A stretch of DNA of 64,000 bases from assembly GCA_021772895.1 (NCBI GenBank), contig JAJFLC010000015.1, forward strand, positions 124,001-188,000, given 5' to 3'. The number at the start of each line of letters is the position of its first letter. The first letter of the stretch is position 1. Shown piece after piece: positions 18,312 through 27,141 of the stretch. This stretch comes from Mariprofundaceae bacterium (GTDB lineage: Bacteria > Pseudomonadota > Zetaproteobacteria > Mariprofundales > Mariprofundaceae). Both the position numbers and the translations under genes were made by a program. The notes under the pieces are model-generated. The model saw only the letters and a program-made list of their open reading frames with translations, ran no database searches and was not told the origin of the DNA.

Positions 18312-18641
18312 TTAATACGAATGCGCCGACTCAATCGCTTCATTTGCCCACTCGATGAGTTTGTCCTGATTTTCAAAAAGCTCCTCTGGAATCGAGAAAT
18401 ATTTTTTCACTTCAACCCGCCCTCTTTTTGTTTTATAAGAAAATGATTTCATGCCCATAGATTGATACCTTGGCCGCGTTTGATCATTCACGCAAAAATA
18501 TAAAGTGTTGCCCATAATCATCGCAAATTGTTTTGAACCCCGTTTAAAAGCAAATCCACCAAAGAACATTCCCTCTTCAAGATCACCCAAAGGTGCCAGC
18601 AGTTCCCTGACATATTCGATGAATCCCGGACTTGCACTCAT
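18312..18641 (-). CDS. TfoX N-terminal domain protein
   Basis: A 109-residue stand-alone TfoX_N domain, recognised by the pattern EGMFFGGFAFKRGSKQFAMI near residues 23-42 and LYFCVNDQTRPRY. Full-length TfoX/Sxy regulates competence, but short stand-alone forms like this are mostly uncharacterised and need not be regulators. It overlaps the DUF1697 gene by four bases. Confidence 0.88.
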   Translation of the reverse strand: MSASPGFIEYVRELLAPLGDLEEGMFFGGFAFKRGSKQFAMIMGNTLYFCVNDQTRPRYQSMGMKSFSYKTKRGRVEVKKYFSIPEELFENQDKLIEWANEAIESAHSY

Positions 18642-19189
18642 ATTGATGCCTTCGATAGTTCATGCAGCTTACACACTGTTTTCCAGTTTCGTGTTGTTGC
18701 GACAACATCCATCTTTTTTTCAAGAAAAACATTGGAAAGTTTACTTCTGCCATAACCCTCCGGGCAATGCAGATAAATTTCTGTTCCATGTACAAACAGT
18801 GATTCAGATACCGCCACATACGGCTGAATATTTTTGATAGCCTCCACGGATGGACTGGAAGATAAAAACGTAACCAGTATTTTGCTCCCCTCTTTTTCCA
18901 AATCAATCGAAGTAAACGGGCAATGTTGAATCACACGACTTATTTCATCATGTGTACGAATCAAAACAGGCACATCGAAGCCATATTCTGTTTGAATCGC
19001 TGTTTCGATGATCTTTTCAATGTTATTTTTAAGTTTCTTTTCCTGAAGATTAAAAACCACATTACCACTCTGAATATAGGTCTCTGCATGCTTAAAACCC
19101 GAATCTTCATACAACGATTTCAGATCAGCCATGTTGATCTTTTTTTGACCACTGACGTTGATGCCACGCAACATGGAAACATATTTCAT
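18638..19189 (-). CDS. DUF1697 family protein
   Basis: A 183-residue protein with the family hallmarks: LLRGINV-type start (SMLRGINVSGQKKI, residues 5-18), ADLKSLYEDSGF, TYIQSGNVVF and a C-terminal ATTRNWKTVCKL segment with TRNW. Function is unknown. It lies between the tautomerase and TfoX_N genes on the same strand. Confidence 0.93.
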   Translation of the reverse strand: MKYVSMLRGINVSGQKKINMADLKSLYEDSGFKHAETYIQSGNVVFNLQEKKLKNNIEKIIETAIQTEYGFDVPVLIRTHDEISRVIQHCPFTSIDLEKEGSKILVTFLSSSPSVEAIKNIQPYVAVSESLFVHGTEIYLHCPEGYGRSKLSNVFLEKKMDVVATTRNWKTVCKLHELSKASI

Positions 19190-19228
19190 CTGTTATTTTC
19201 TCCAGTCACAGCTTGATTGATTCAGGTT

Positions 19229-19429
19229 TTATTTACTATTTTTTTTCCACTCATCTGTCAACATGCCCGAAAATCCCCAGTTTTCTTCTTCAATCTCTTG
19301 AATAACAACATGAATATGATCCGGTTTTTTACCCAGTTCACGTACCAGTGAATCTGTCACATCCTTCACAAGATTAGCTTTCTGCTTGCGTGTAGCACCC
19401 TTGGTAATTTGAATGTTTACGTATGGCAT
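19229..19429 (-). CDS. 4-oxalocrotonate tautomerase family protein
   Basis: A 66-residue tautomerase. After removal of Met the protein starts with the catalytic Pro1 (PYVNIQIT), followed by GATRKQKANLVKDVTD and a HVVIQEI strand. Family members convert enol and keto forms of 2-oxo acids or act as promiscuous tautomerases. An AGGGAG-like ribosome site lies before the ATG. It is the first gene of the accessory cluster ending at 15138. Confidence 0.93.
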   Translation of the reverse strand: MPYVNIQITKGATRKQKANLVKDVTDSLVRELGKKPDHIHVVIQEIEEENWGFSGMLTDEWKKNSK

Positions 19430-19697
19430 ATGCCCTCCCTGTCACTTATATAAACGTCTGTTTCATATCGTTTTTAGATTAAAATATCGCCTAACCCTGT
19501 TTCTCACCTAAGCCGGATACCATCAACCCATATGAAAAATCATGCCGTAAACTCATACGACAAAAACAATTCAAGACTGATTAACATCTCCAAACTGTTC
19601 AAGACACTTTGATTATTCAGTGCCTGTTTGGTGCCTCGACCCATCTGTTCATGTCGGTTAAAGTCCCCAAAAGAAGGCTGAAGGAGCAGAAAAAAAC

Positions 19698-20894
19698 ATG
19701 GATCATCACCCAACATTCACCTTTGAACATGGTGAGCAGTTTATTACTGTTTTAGGCACCGCCCACATCTCCAGGGCCAGCGCAGACAAAGTCCGGGAAC
19801 TTCTTTCTTCAGGTGCATTCGATGCGGTTGCGGTTGAGCTTTGCAGCAACCGTCATGAAAAAATAATTCATCCAGACACACTCGCAGAGCTTGACCTGTT
19901 CAAGGCCATTCAACAGGGAAAAGGCCCGATGATATGGGTCAGTCTCGTCATGGGTGCATTCCAGCAACGCATGGCAGAGCAGGTCGATATTGAACCGGGC
20001 GCAGAATTAAAAGCAGCACTCGAAGAAGCCGATAAAGCAGGGTATCCAACATCACTCATTGATCGCGATATCAGCATCACCATGAAACGCATCTACCGAA
20101 ACGTTCCATTTTATCAGCGTATAATGCTGTTTAGCGGTTTGATCCAAAGCGTTTTCTCCAGAGAAAGTATCAGTCAAGAAGATATCGAACAGCTTAAAGA
20201 TGGTGATATTCTTGAATCTGCTTTTACCCAGTTTGCAAAAAAAGATCGTGAGCTTTACAAGCCGCTTATCGATGAACGTGATCAATACATGGCGTTGCGC
20301 CTGATTCAAACCGTCAACAGTGCCAAATTTCACCACATTATTGCTGTTGTCGGAGCCGGACATCTGCATGGCATAAAAAACTACTTAAACCAATATTGTG
20401 ATTATTCCGAACATGAGCTCAAAAAGACCATAGATACGCTTGAAAACCTCCCAAAAAAGAAACAAATCGGCAAAGTTATCCCATGGTTCATTACCGCCTT
20501 AATCCTTGCAGGTTTTGCCATCGGTTTTTCAAAAAATGCATCACTGGGCTGGGAACTGATCGTTAACTGGATTCTGATCAATGGTGGTTTTGCATCCATC
20601 GGCGCGTTGATCGCAGGTGCTCACCCATTAACCATTCTCGGAGCCTTTATCGCAGCACCCATCACATCACTCAATCCTATGATTGGAGCAGGTGTCGTGA
20701 CTTCAGCACTGGAATTATGGCTACGCAGACCCACCATTAAAGACTTTGATAACTTACGCCATGATACCACTCACTTTTCCGGCTGGTGGCATAACCGGGT
20801 ATCCCGCACCCTGTTGGTGTTCATCTTTTCATCGCTTGGCTCTGCCATCGGGACCTATGTTGCAGGTTTCATCATCTTTGATCGATTGACCTGA
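19698..20894 (+). CDS. TraB/PrgY family membrane protein
   Basis: A 398-residue protein. The N-terminal TraB domain shows GTAHIS (residues 16-21), VAVELC with conserved Glu, a second block near DRDI and a late VGAGHLHGI. The C-terminal third has about four membrane helices (about residues 258-278, 288-308, 315-335 and 372-393). In plasmids PrgY limits pheromone signalling; related proteins (Tiki, GumN) are proposed metalloproteases. AAGGAG lies about 10 bases before the ATG. It is divergent from the tautomerase cluster. Confidence 0.93.
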   Translation: MDHHPTFTFEHGEQFITVLGTAHISRASADKVRELLSSGAFDAVAVELCSNRHEKIIHPDTLAELDLFKAIQQGKGPMIWVSLVMGAFQQRMAEQVDIEPGAELKAALEEADKAGYPTSLIDRDISITMKRIYRNVPFYQRIMLFSGLIQSVFSRESISQEDIEQLKDGDILESAFTQFAKKDRELYKPLIDERDQYMALRLIQTVNSAKFHHIIAVVGAGHLHGIKNYLNQYCDYSEHELKKTIDTLENLPKKKQIGKVIPWFITALILAGFAIGFSKNASLGWELIVNWILINGGFASIGALIAGAHPLTILGAFIAAPITSLNPMIGAGVVTSALELWLRRPTIKDFDNLRHDTTHFSGWWHNRVSRTLLVFIFSSLGSAIGTYVAGFIIFDRLT

Positions 20895-21062
20895 ACAAAA
20901 AATACAACCTACCTTAATCAATTTTTACGAAATAACAAAACCAGCAGCAGAAAGACATCAATTGACTATTTTTTTCCAGTTTTTTCTGAGATACTCAGAC
21001 ATAGACTTCAATATATCCTCAGGTTATCGTCGATTATTCCATCGTTAAACACATTAAGTATT

Positions 21063-21770
21063 GGGGCTGCTCCAGATAACTAGTTATTATTCTGTTTAAC
21101 CCATTGCTTTAATTGGGTTCTAGAATCACGGTTGTTAAAACGCCACTCACATTCCTTCAAGGATAGCGGAAAATGTTCTTTGGGAACACCATTAAATCTT
21201 CGCATGTGCCGCTTGGCTTAGTTCCAGAAATTCTCAATGCCATTGATGTGATTATGTTTGTTGGCAAACAACTTTGAATGATTGATGCGGTAGTGTTTAA
21301 ACTCCGAGATATCCAGAACGTTATATCCACGCCAGCAGTCGCTATAAACGATGCTATCAGGGATCACTTTCTGCTGAGTGATCAGTATTAATGTGGCCGA
21401 TTTGGCATCAGGAATAATCTTGGTATAAACCTTTCCACCTCTTTTTAACAAACCAAATACAGTTTTTTTCCAGCTGCACCTCTGCCCCTTTTGCGTTTCC
21501 GTGCCCCGCCAAAATATGACTCATCAACTTCAATCTCACCACTAAGGAATTCGGAAGCTTCTTGCTCAAGCTATCGGCTAATAATCATGCGCAACCGATG
21601 AAAATAATATGCCGATGTTTTACGATTAACTCCAACGAGATCCACCGCACATCGGGCTGTAGTGCCAGCAACGAAATGCTCTATCAGGCGATCCTGCTTG
21701 TACCAACTTAACCGACTCTTTCTCATGCCACCCTCGATAGTACAAATTATGCATTATCTCGGACAGCCCC
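21063..21770 (-). mobile_element. Decayed IS1595-family element
   Basis: The right end at 21770 is the clear inverted repeat GGGGCTGTCCGAGATAATGC read on the minus strand, and the left end at 21063 is a diverged copy (GGGGCTGCTCCAGATAAC). Between them is a broken transposase. A second, shorter copy of the same element lies at 61676 in opposite orientation. No convincing 8-base target duplication is visible. Confidence 0.88.
21080..21726 (-). pseudogene. IS1595-family transposase, broken
   Basis: Translating from the ATG at 21726 gives a zinc-ribbon-less IS1595 (ISXO2-like DDE) transposase beginning MRKSRLSWYKQDRLIEHF. It is interrupted by a TAG (in SR*LEQEASEFL), a one-base frameshift near 21472 before TVFGLLKRGGKVYTK, and a second TAG/TAA-type stop after the hallmark HINGIENFWN. 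The C-terminal part (AKRHMRRFNGVP onward) is still readable up to 21080. It encodes no functional enzyme. Confidence 0.9.
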
Positions 21771-21776
21771 TTAATT

Positions 21777-22163
21777 TTATCTCAACCCTGTCTCCATATT
21801 CACGGAATCCAACCAGGCTTCAGCGTCATGAATATCATAAAAAATTTGAACCGTTCCATGAATTTTATCCAACATATTCTGGAACATGCGGGACATGCCA
21901 AACATAAACACTTTGGATACTACAATCGCCCAATACGATTGAGCCCCCCATGGACAATCAGAGACAATGTTATACATGCCCCGATAATCAACTGTAATCT
22001 CTTTCAGCTGACGCCAATCACACAGACCAGGATAATCAGGCCGAAATGTTACATCACTGCGTAGACCGTTATAGTGAGAATGAAAATCATTCCAGTCTAA
22101 AATTTCTGAATACTCTGAATACACTCGGCCCTGTTTTTCATCGATTGAATATGTAATTGCCAT
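21777..22163 (-). CDS. Small unknown protein next to IS1595
   Basis: A 128-residue soluble protein. It has a beta-strand start (MAITYSIDEKQGRVYSEY), a DWRQLKEITVDYRGMYNI segment and an amphipathic end. The overall pattern recalls SpoIIAA/STAS-like small proteins, but I am not certain of the family. GGGAG stands before the ATG. The stop lies only 6 bases from the end of the IS1595 remnant, so the insertion just missed the coding sequence. Confidence 0.7.
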   Translation of the reverse strand: MAITYSIDEKQGRVYSEYSEILDWNDFHSHYNGLRSDVTFRPDYPGLCDWRQLKEITVDYRGMYNIVSDCPWGAQSYWAIVVSKVFMFGMSRMFQNMLDKIHGTVQIFYDIHDAEAWLDSVNMETGLR

Positions 22164-22495
22164 AATCTGCTCCCTACAGCTGTTATCTGAACCATGCCGT
22201 AGTTTAACAAAGCAGATTTTTTTGAATATCCGGGGTAATACGGAGGCGTCTCACTGTATGTGAATGTCCACGCAATCAAATGACATGACAACAAGTCAAA
22301 AATATCACTTCACCATTTTCACTTTCAGGTGAAAATAGAATATGGAATTCTGAAATAAACACCCTTGAAACAAGCCTTTCCAAAGCATTTTTCAACAATA
22401 ATCATTCAAAAACATGCAAAATAACATATAAATCATACATTAAGGTAGAATGATTAAATAATACCTCCTCTCTTTGAAATTATAAAGGCATGTTT
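22164..22495. other. Intergenic region with a perfect inverted repeat
   Basis: About 330 AT-rich bases between the RluA-type gene stop and the start of the small gene before it. It contains ATTTTCAC-TTTCAG-GTGAAAAT at 22315-22336, a perfect 8-base inverted repeat that could be an operator. No T-tract follows, so it is not a classical terminator. I see no gene. Confidence 0.45.
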
Positions 22496-23425
22496 TTAAC
22501 CTGCCCATCGCCATGCAGACAAGCGGTTTTCTGATTCAAACAGATGTTTGATACCTGATACCGGATCAGTAAAAGAAAGATTTCTGGCCAAGAGTTGTAA
22601 AGGTTGACTATGATCCACAACTTCAGACTCCGGTTGCAGTTTAGGATAGAATTTATCATGGAGAATTTGCGAACCGATCAGCCCCATGTGCAGGCGTAAC
22701 TGATGCGTTTTCCCCGTCAGTGGAGCGAGTGAAAAACGTCCGTGCTTACCATCTTCTTCCAGCAACTCAATATGTGAGCGTGCATTCATTTCACCCGGCA
22801 CATTGTGACATAATATCCACTGCCCACTTGGTTCGATGCGACTCTCAATCAACCACGTTTTGCGTCCTGAATCTTTTGGCAGACTTGCGATGGCTTCGTA
22901 TTGTTTATCGATACGCTCTTCCCTAAACAGAGCAAAGTAATCTTTACGTGTTTCCTTGCGTTTACTGAATAACACCAATCCCGCTGTTTCCTTATCCAGT
23001 CGATGTACAGATACCAACTGCTTGTTACCCGTTCGCACCACCAAGCGATGCAGCAAACACTCATTCACATGCTTTCCGGAAGGTGTTACCGGTAAGAAAT
23101 GCGGTTTATCAGCAAGCAGAATATCATCATCTTCATAAAGAATACGCTCTTGAAACGGAATACGCGGCTCGGCTTTCACCTCCCGATAATAACTCAGGCG
23201 TGCATTGATGCGATAAGGTGTTGTCTCATTCACGATCCTGCCCTGTTCATCATAAATTTTATCTGTGCGCAGACGCTGCAACCAAACATCGCGCCCGACA
23301 CGTGGAAAACGCTGGTCAAGAAAATCAGGCAACGAAGGAAACGGAAAATTCAATCGCGGCAAGGTAATATGAGAGGGCCTCGGTGACCGACTGTCTGTAA
23401 TATAATCACCATTATTCAAACTCAT
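22496..23425 (-). CDS. RluA-family pseudouridine synthase
   Basis: A 309-residue rRNA or tRNA pseudouridine synthase. The catalytic motif HRLDKETAGLVLF (with the essential Asp, about residues 142-154) is intact, followed by KQYEAIA and a C-terminal TGKTHQLRLHM motif. An S4-like N-terminal region is weakly visible. The subtype (RluA, TruC or RluD-like) and the target uridine cannot be decided here. It is divergent from the lipoprotein operon. Confidence 0.92.
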   Translation of the reverse strand: MSLNNGDYITDSRSPRPSHITLPRLNFPFPSLPDFLDQRFPRVGRDVWLQRLRTDKIYDEQGRIVNETTPYRINARLSYYREVKAEPRIPFQERILYEDDDILLADKPHFLPVTPSGKHVNECLLHRLVVRTGNKQLVSVHRLDKETAGLVLFSKRKETRKDYFALFREERIDKQYEAIASLPKDSGRKTWLIESRIEPSGQWILCHNVPGEMNARSHIELLEEDGKHGRFSLAPLTGKTHQLRLHMGLIGSQILHDKFYPKLQPESEVVDHSQPLQLLARNLSFTDPVSGIKHLFESENRLSAWRWAG

Positions 23426-23503
23426 GTGCGAAAGATATATCTCACGATGAAGAACAACAGATATTCTATGATCTGCTTGAAATCATAAGTGCTGTTTACT
23501 GAG

Positions 23504-23532
23504 TTGACATATGTTAATAATGTCTCTTGTAT
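23504..23532 (+). promoter_or_regulatory. Possible sigma-70 promoter of the lipoprotein operon
   Basis: TTGACA at 23504-23509 is a perfect -35 element, followed after 17 bases by TTGTAT at 23527-23532, a weak -10. The CsgG-like gene starts 35 bases further on. The spacing is ideal; the -10 match is only three of six. Confidence 0.4.
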
Positions 23533-23566
23533 GCATCCATAAAATTATCTGACAGGGGTTAAATCA

Positions 23567-24265
23567 ATGTCAAATATCGATCTTTTGAAAATCACTCAAA
23601 CAATGTGGTTAGCAGCAGCCACAATCGCGATGATTACAATTACAGGATGTGCGACTGAAGCACATCGCACACTGGAACCGCAAGTGGTCGAAAGTCATGG
23701 CACAACTTATAACGGGCCCAAATACGCGCTTATGGTCGGTAAATTCCAGAACCGTTCAAGTTATATGCAGGGGATTTTTTCGAACGGACTTGATCAGGTT
23801 GGTAACCAAGCCAAAACCATCCTCAAAACACACCTTCAAATGACAAATCGTTTCACAGTCGTTGACCGCCAAAATATGGATGAAATTGCACGAGAAGCTG
23901 ATTTACGTGGTGAAACTCAAACCTTAATGGGAGCGCAGGTTACAATTACTGGAGATGTCACTGAGTTCGGTCGTCGAACGACTGGTGATCATCAATTATT
24001 TGGCATCCTTGGTTCCAGCAAAAAACAAGTGGCTTATGCAAAGGTCGCGCTTAATGTTGTCGATACCAAAACTTCTATCATTATTTACTCTGTCCAAGGT
24101 GCTGGAGAGTATGAACTCAACAATCGTGAGGTCGTTGGTTTTGGGGGTACAGCGAGTTATGATGCTACTCTTAACGGAAAAGTCCTGAACTTAGCGATTA
24201 CTGAGGTCGTCAATAATTTAGTGGATGGATTACAACACGGTGAGTGGTCACCTTCGGGGAAATAA
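23567..24265 (+). CDS. CsgG-family outer-membrane lipoprotein
   Basis: A 232-residue lipoprotein with a signal peptide (hydrophobic residues 13-26) and a lipobox ending at Cys28 (ITGC). The mature part matches the CsgG fold: YALMVGKFQNRS, a TNRFTVVDRQNMDEI strand-helix, ITGDVTEF and a late GKVLNLAITEVVNNLV helix. CsgG forms the curli secretion pore; relatives such as LpoB or GNA-type lipoproteins have other roles. It is the first gene of a three-lipoprotein operon and shares one base with the next gene (TAATG). Confidence 0.88.
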   Translation: MSNIDLLKITQTMWLAAATIAMITITGCATEAHRTLEPQVVESHGTTYNGPKYALMVGKFQNRSSYMQGIFSNGLDQVGNQAKTILKTHLQMTNRFTVVDRQNMDEIAREADLRGETQTLMGAQVTITGDVTEFGRRTTGDHQLFGILGSSKKQVAYAKVALNVVDTKTSIIIYSVQGAGEYELNNREVVGFGGTASYDATLNGKVLNLAITEVVNNLVDGLQHGEWSPSGK

Positions 24266-24651
24266 TGACAAAAAAAATCTCGCAGGTTTCAATTGTAACT
24301 GCCGTTATTTCCTTATTATTGATTTCCGGCTGTGCACCAAAGAACCACTCCATCTATCGGTGGGGCGTATACGAACAATTGATATATGAGATGTATGCTG
24401 AACCGGGTAAAGCAAATCCAGATACGCAGCTGGCAATACTCTCTGCAGATGTCGAACGCACGCTGGCCGAAGGTAAACGTGTTCCACCCGGTGTACATGC
24501 TCATCTTGGATATTTGTATTATTTACAAGGCAATAAAGCTGTTGCCATCAATGAATTTTCAACTGAACAAGCATTATTTCCCGAATCTACAATTTTCATT
24601 GACCGCATTCTTAAACGCCTGCAAGGAAGCAACAATAATGATTCAAAATAA
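24265..24651 (+). CDS. DUF4810 lipoprotein
   Basis: A 128-residue lipoprotein: signal peptide, lipobox ending LISGC (Cys at about residue 24), then YRWGVYEQLIYEMY, which is the DUF4810 signature, and a TPR-like helix pair (HLGYLYYLQGNKAVAINEF). The start is the ATG overlapping the previous stop; an in-frame GTG further upstream lies inside the CsgG gene. DUF4810 proteins accompany CsgG-like and DUF799 lipoproteins, suggesting one envelope complex. Confidence 0.88.
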   Translation: MTKKISQVSIVTAVISLLLISGCAPKNHSIYRWGVYEQLIYEMYAEPGKANPDTQLAILSADVERTLAEGKRVPPGVHAHLGYLYYLQGNKAVAINEFSTEQALFPESTIFIDRILKRLQGSNNNDSK

Positions 24652-25303
24652 GCCTGTTTTATTTACTGTAATCGTTTTTCTAATGTGGGGGTTAAGCGGC
24701 TGTGTACCTCCTCAACCCTATGACTACAGCAACTATCGCAACCATATGCCTCGTTCGTTGTTTGTCATGCCACCCACAAATGACTCCGTCGAAGTTGATG
24801 CGCCCTACATTTACCTGTCGACAATTACACGGCCACTGGCCGAAGCGGGTTATTACGTATTCCCTGTTGCAGTTATTGAAAACTTCATGAAAGAAAACGG
24901 CCTGCAAACACCCAATGAAATGAATGCCGTACCACTCGAAAAAATCAGCAAAATCACGGGTGCCGATGCGGTATTATACATTCATATTGAGGACTGGGGT
25001 CAAAAATACGCTGTTTTTGATTCAACCACAGTTGTTCAAGCACGTGCAAAAATGGTTGACGTAAAAACGGGAATGACGCTGTGGGAAGGTACTGCACATG
25101 CCGCCGAAGGATCAGGAGATGGCGGAGGTGGACTTGTTGGCATGGCTGTTGCCGCAGTTGTCGAACAAATTCTGGATTCAGTCACTGATCGTGCACATAA
25201 GCTCTCTGGCGCAGCCAATAAAAATATGGTTGTGAATAGAACGAATGGTTTGCTGCTTGGCCCATACAGCCCGGGTTATGAAACAGATGTTCGTGGGCGC
25301 TAA
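24638..25303 (+). CDS. DUF799 (GNA1162-like) lipoprotein
   Basis: A 221-residue lipoprotein. The ATG at 24638 overlaps the DUF4810 end by 14 bases. A signal peptide leads to the lipobox LSGC (Cys about residue 20), then PRSLFVMPPTNDSVEVDA and TGADAVLYIHIEDWGQKY, as in the DUF799/GNA1162 family, whose fold resembles TolB or CsgG N-terminal domains. A Gly-rich segment (GDGGGGLVG) precedes the last helix. Function in the trio is unknown; export or envelope assembly is likely. Confidence 0.88.
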   Translation: MIQNKPVLFTVIVFLMWGLSGCVPPQPYDYSNYRNHMPRSLFVMPPTNDSVEVDAPYIYLSTITRPLAEAGYYVFPVAVIENFMKENGLQTPNEMNAVPLEKISKITGADAVLYIHIEDWGQKYAVFDSTTVVQARAKMVDVKTGMTLWEGTAHAAEGSGDGGGGLVGMAVAAVVEQILDSVTDRAHKLSGAANKNMVVNRTNGLLLGPYSPGYETDVRGR

Positions 25304-25383
25304 CCAATGACATTGGAGATAGTGAAAGATGCCAATATATTCTGTACAAAATACGCACAGAAAAAACAAATCCTGAGATTCCC

Positions 25384-27141
25384 TTAATTTGTAGGCAACA
25401 CATCCTCTACAATAAACTGCACCGCACCATTGCCTCGATAATCGTCCAGCTTGAGTTGGCCTAGCAGCGAAACAATACTGCCGCGCTCCAGAGCATCACC
25501 ATAGACCCCGCCGCCAAAGACAATCGCATCAAGCCACAACGAGCCATCACTGACCTTCAGGCGGGTAACACCACCTTTGAGGCTCCGGTTCTCGGCTATA
25601 TGTACATTTTCAATCAGCCAGCTACTGGCTGGATTGCCCTGCCCTACCGGTTCAAATTTTTGCAATCGCTCTGCCAGACCCTCATGCATCGCATCAAGCC
25701 CCAGAATACCATCAACAGACTGAGTCAACTGATCACCTGCTGTTTTAGATTGTTTTTCCACAGCTGTGCCAAAGCACTGCACAAAACCATCCCAGCCATC
25801 GTCTGAGATCGTGCCTCCACCAGCACCCGCATGACCACCAAAACCTTCCAAATATTCAGCACAATCGTTCAAAAGGTTACCGATATGAAACCCCGGACGC
25901 CCACGCAGAGAGACTCGAATTTTGGTGTCTGGCGTGACAAAACCAACCGCTGCCGGTTTACCATGCTTTCTTGCCAAGCGCCCTGCTGCCAGACCCACCA
26001 CACCTGCATGCCATGCCTCATCATACACTGCCAACACATCATGCCCGCCTAACTTGCTTTCGGCCTGTTTAAACACCTCTGCTTCAACCAAACGCCGCTG
26101 TTTATTGGTTTCATCCAGAGCCTGTGCCAACGCCATGGCTTCATCCATATCCGATGTGGATAACATGCGCATGGCCTCTTCGCCATGTCGCATACGCCCT
26201 GCCGCATTGATGCGCGGTGCCAGATAAAAACCGATCGTTTCAACGCTGACGGACTTTTTGATCCTGGCTACTTTCATGAGCGCTTGCAGGCCCACGGCTG
26301 GCTGCGTGTTCAACCGCTGTAACCCATGATATACAAGAACTCTGTTCACACCCACCAACGCCATCACATCTGCAATGGTCGCAATGGCCACACGATCCAG
26401 CAATGAACGCAGATCGAATTGAATATCTACATTTGATTCGCGTAGACGCTTCCAAACACTCATGAGTAAAAAGAACCCAACACCCGTACCACACAGCTTA
26501 CGATCTGCAAAACCGCAATCTTTTCTGGCTGGATTCAGCAATGCAAAGGCAGAGGGTAAATGATCTTCTGACAATGGTTCCGAAGTGTCTGCCTGAGACT
26601 GTTCCGACACATCCTGTTTCAACCACTTTTGTTCTGGCAGATGATGATCAGTCACGATCAGATCAAACCTAAGCTTGATGGCCTCATCACAGGCCTCGAA
26701 ACAGGTGGTACCAGTGTCCACACTGATGCCCAATGTAGAACCTTCAGAGGCTGCCTCTCGCACCGGTTCAACTCCGATACCATGACCATCATCCGAACGG
26801 TGCGGAATCGAGAATGTGACCTTAGCTCCCACAGCACGCAGTGCTTCAGTGAGAATGGCTGTACCACTCACCCCATCACAATCAAAATCACCAAAGATAT
26901 GAATGTGCTCCTGATTGATAATGGCCTGAACCACGCGCTTAGATGCCTTTTCCATATCCTTCATCGTGTCAGGATCAGGCAGGTTCGATAATTTAGGGCT
27001 AAAAAATGGATCAGATTCATGCAGCCCACGTGCCTGCAACAAACCCTGCCAGGCAACCAAGGGTTCATCCGCAGTGAACGGCTCATTTCGCCATACCAAT
27101 GTGCGACCTTTAACCGATTTGGATTCAGGAAGTGTTTTCAT
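25384..27141 (-). CDS. recJ: Single-stranded-DNA exonuclease RecJ
   Basis: 5'-3' exonuclease for single-stranded DNA in recombination and mismatch repair. The DHH phosphoesterase motifs are present: FGDFDCDGVSGTA (about residues 83-95), SVDTGTTCFE and TDHHLPE, then the DHHA1 region with RVSLRGRPGFHIG and GGHAGAGGG, and a C-terminal OB domain. The length of 585 residues is typical. It overlaps the preceding RpfE-like gene by four bases and converges with the lipoprotein operon. Confidence 0.97.
   Translation of the reverse strand: MKTLPESKSVKGRTLVWRNEPFTADEPLVAWQGLLQARGLHESDPFFSPKLSNLPDPDTMKDMEKASKRVVQAIINQEHIHIFGDFDCDGVSGTAILTEALRAVGAKVTFSIPHRSDDGHGIGVEPVREAASEGSTLGISVDTGTTCFEACDEAIKLRFDLIVTDHHLPEQKWLKQDVSEQSQADTSEPLSEDHLPSAFALLNPARKDCGFADRKLCGTGVGFFLLMSVWKRLRESNVDIQFDLRSLLDRVAIATIADVMALVGVNRVLVYHGLQRLNTQPAVGLQALMKVARIKKSVSVETIGFYLAPRINAAGRMRHGEEAMRMLSTSDMDEAMALAQALDETNKQRRLVEAEVFKQAESKLGGHDVLAVYDEAWHAGVVGLAAGRLARKHGKPAAVGFVTPDTKIRVSLRGRPGFHIGNLLNDCAEYLEGFGGHAGAGGGTISDDGWDGFVQCFGTAVEKQSKTAGDQLTQSVDGILGLDAMHEGLAERLQKFEPVGQGNPASSWLIENVHIAENRSLKGGVTRLKVSDGSLWLDAIVFGGGVYGDALERGSIVSLLGQLKLDDYRGNGAVQFIVEDVLPTN

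Noticed and set aside
21055-21778. Target duplication of the IS1595 remnant
   Set aside because: The 8 bases on each side (TAAGTATT and TTAATTTT) do not match, so no duplication can be claimed.
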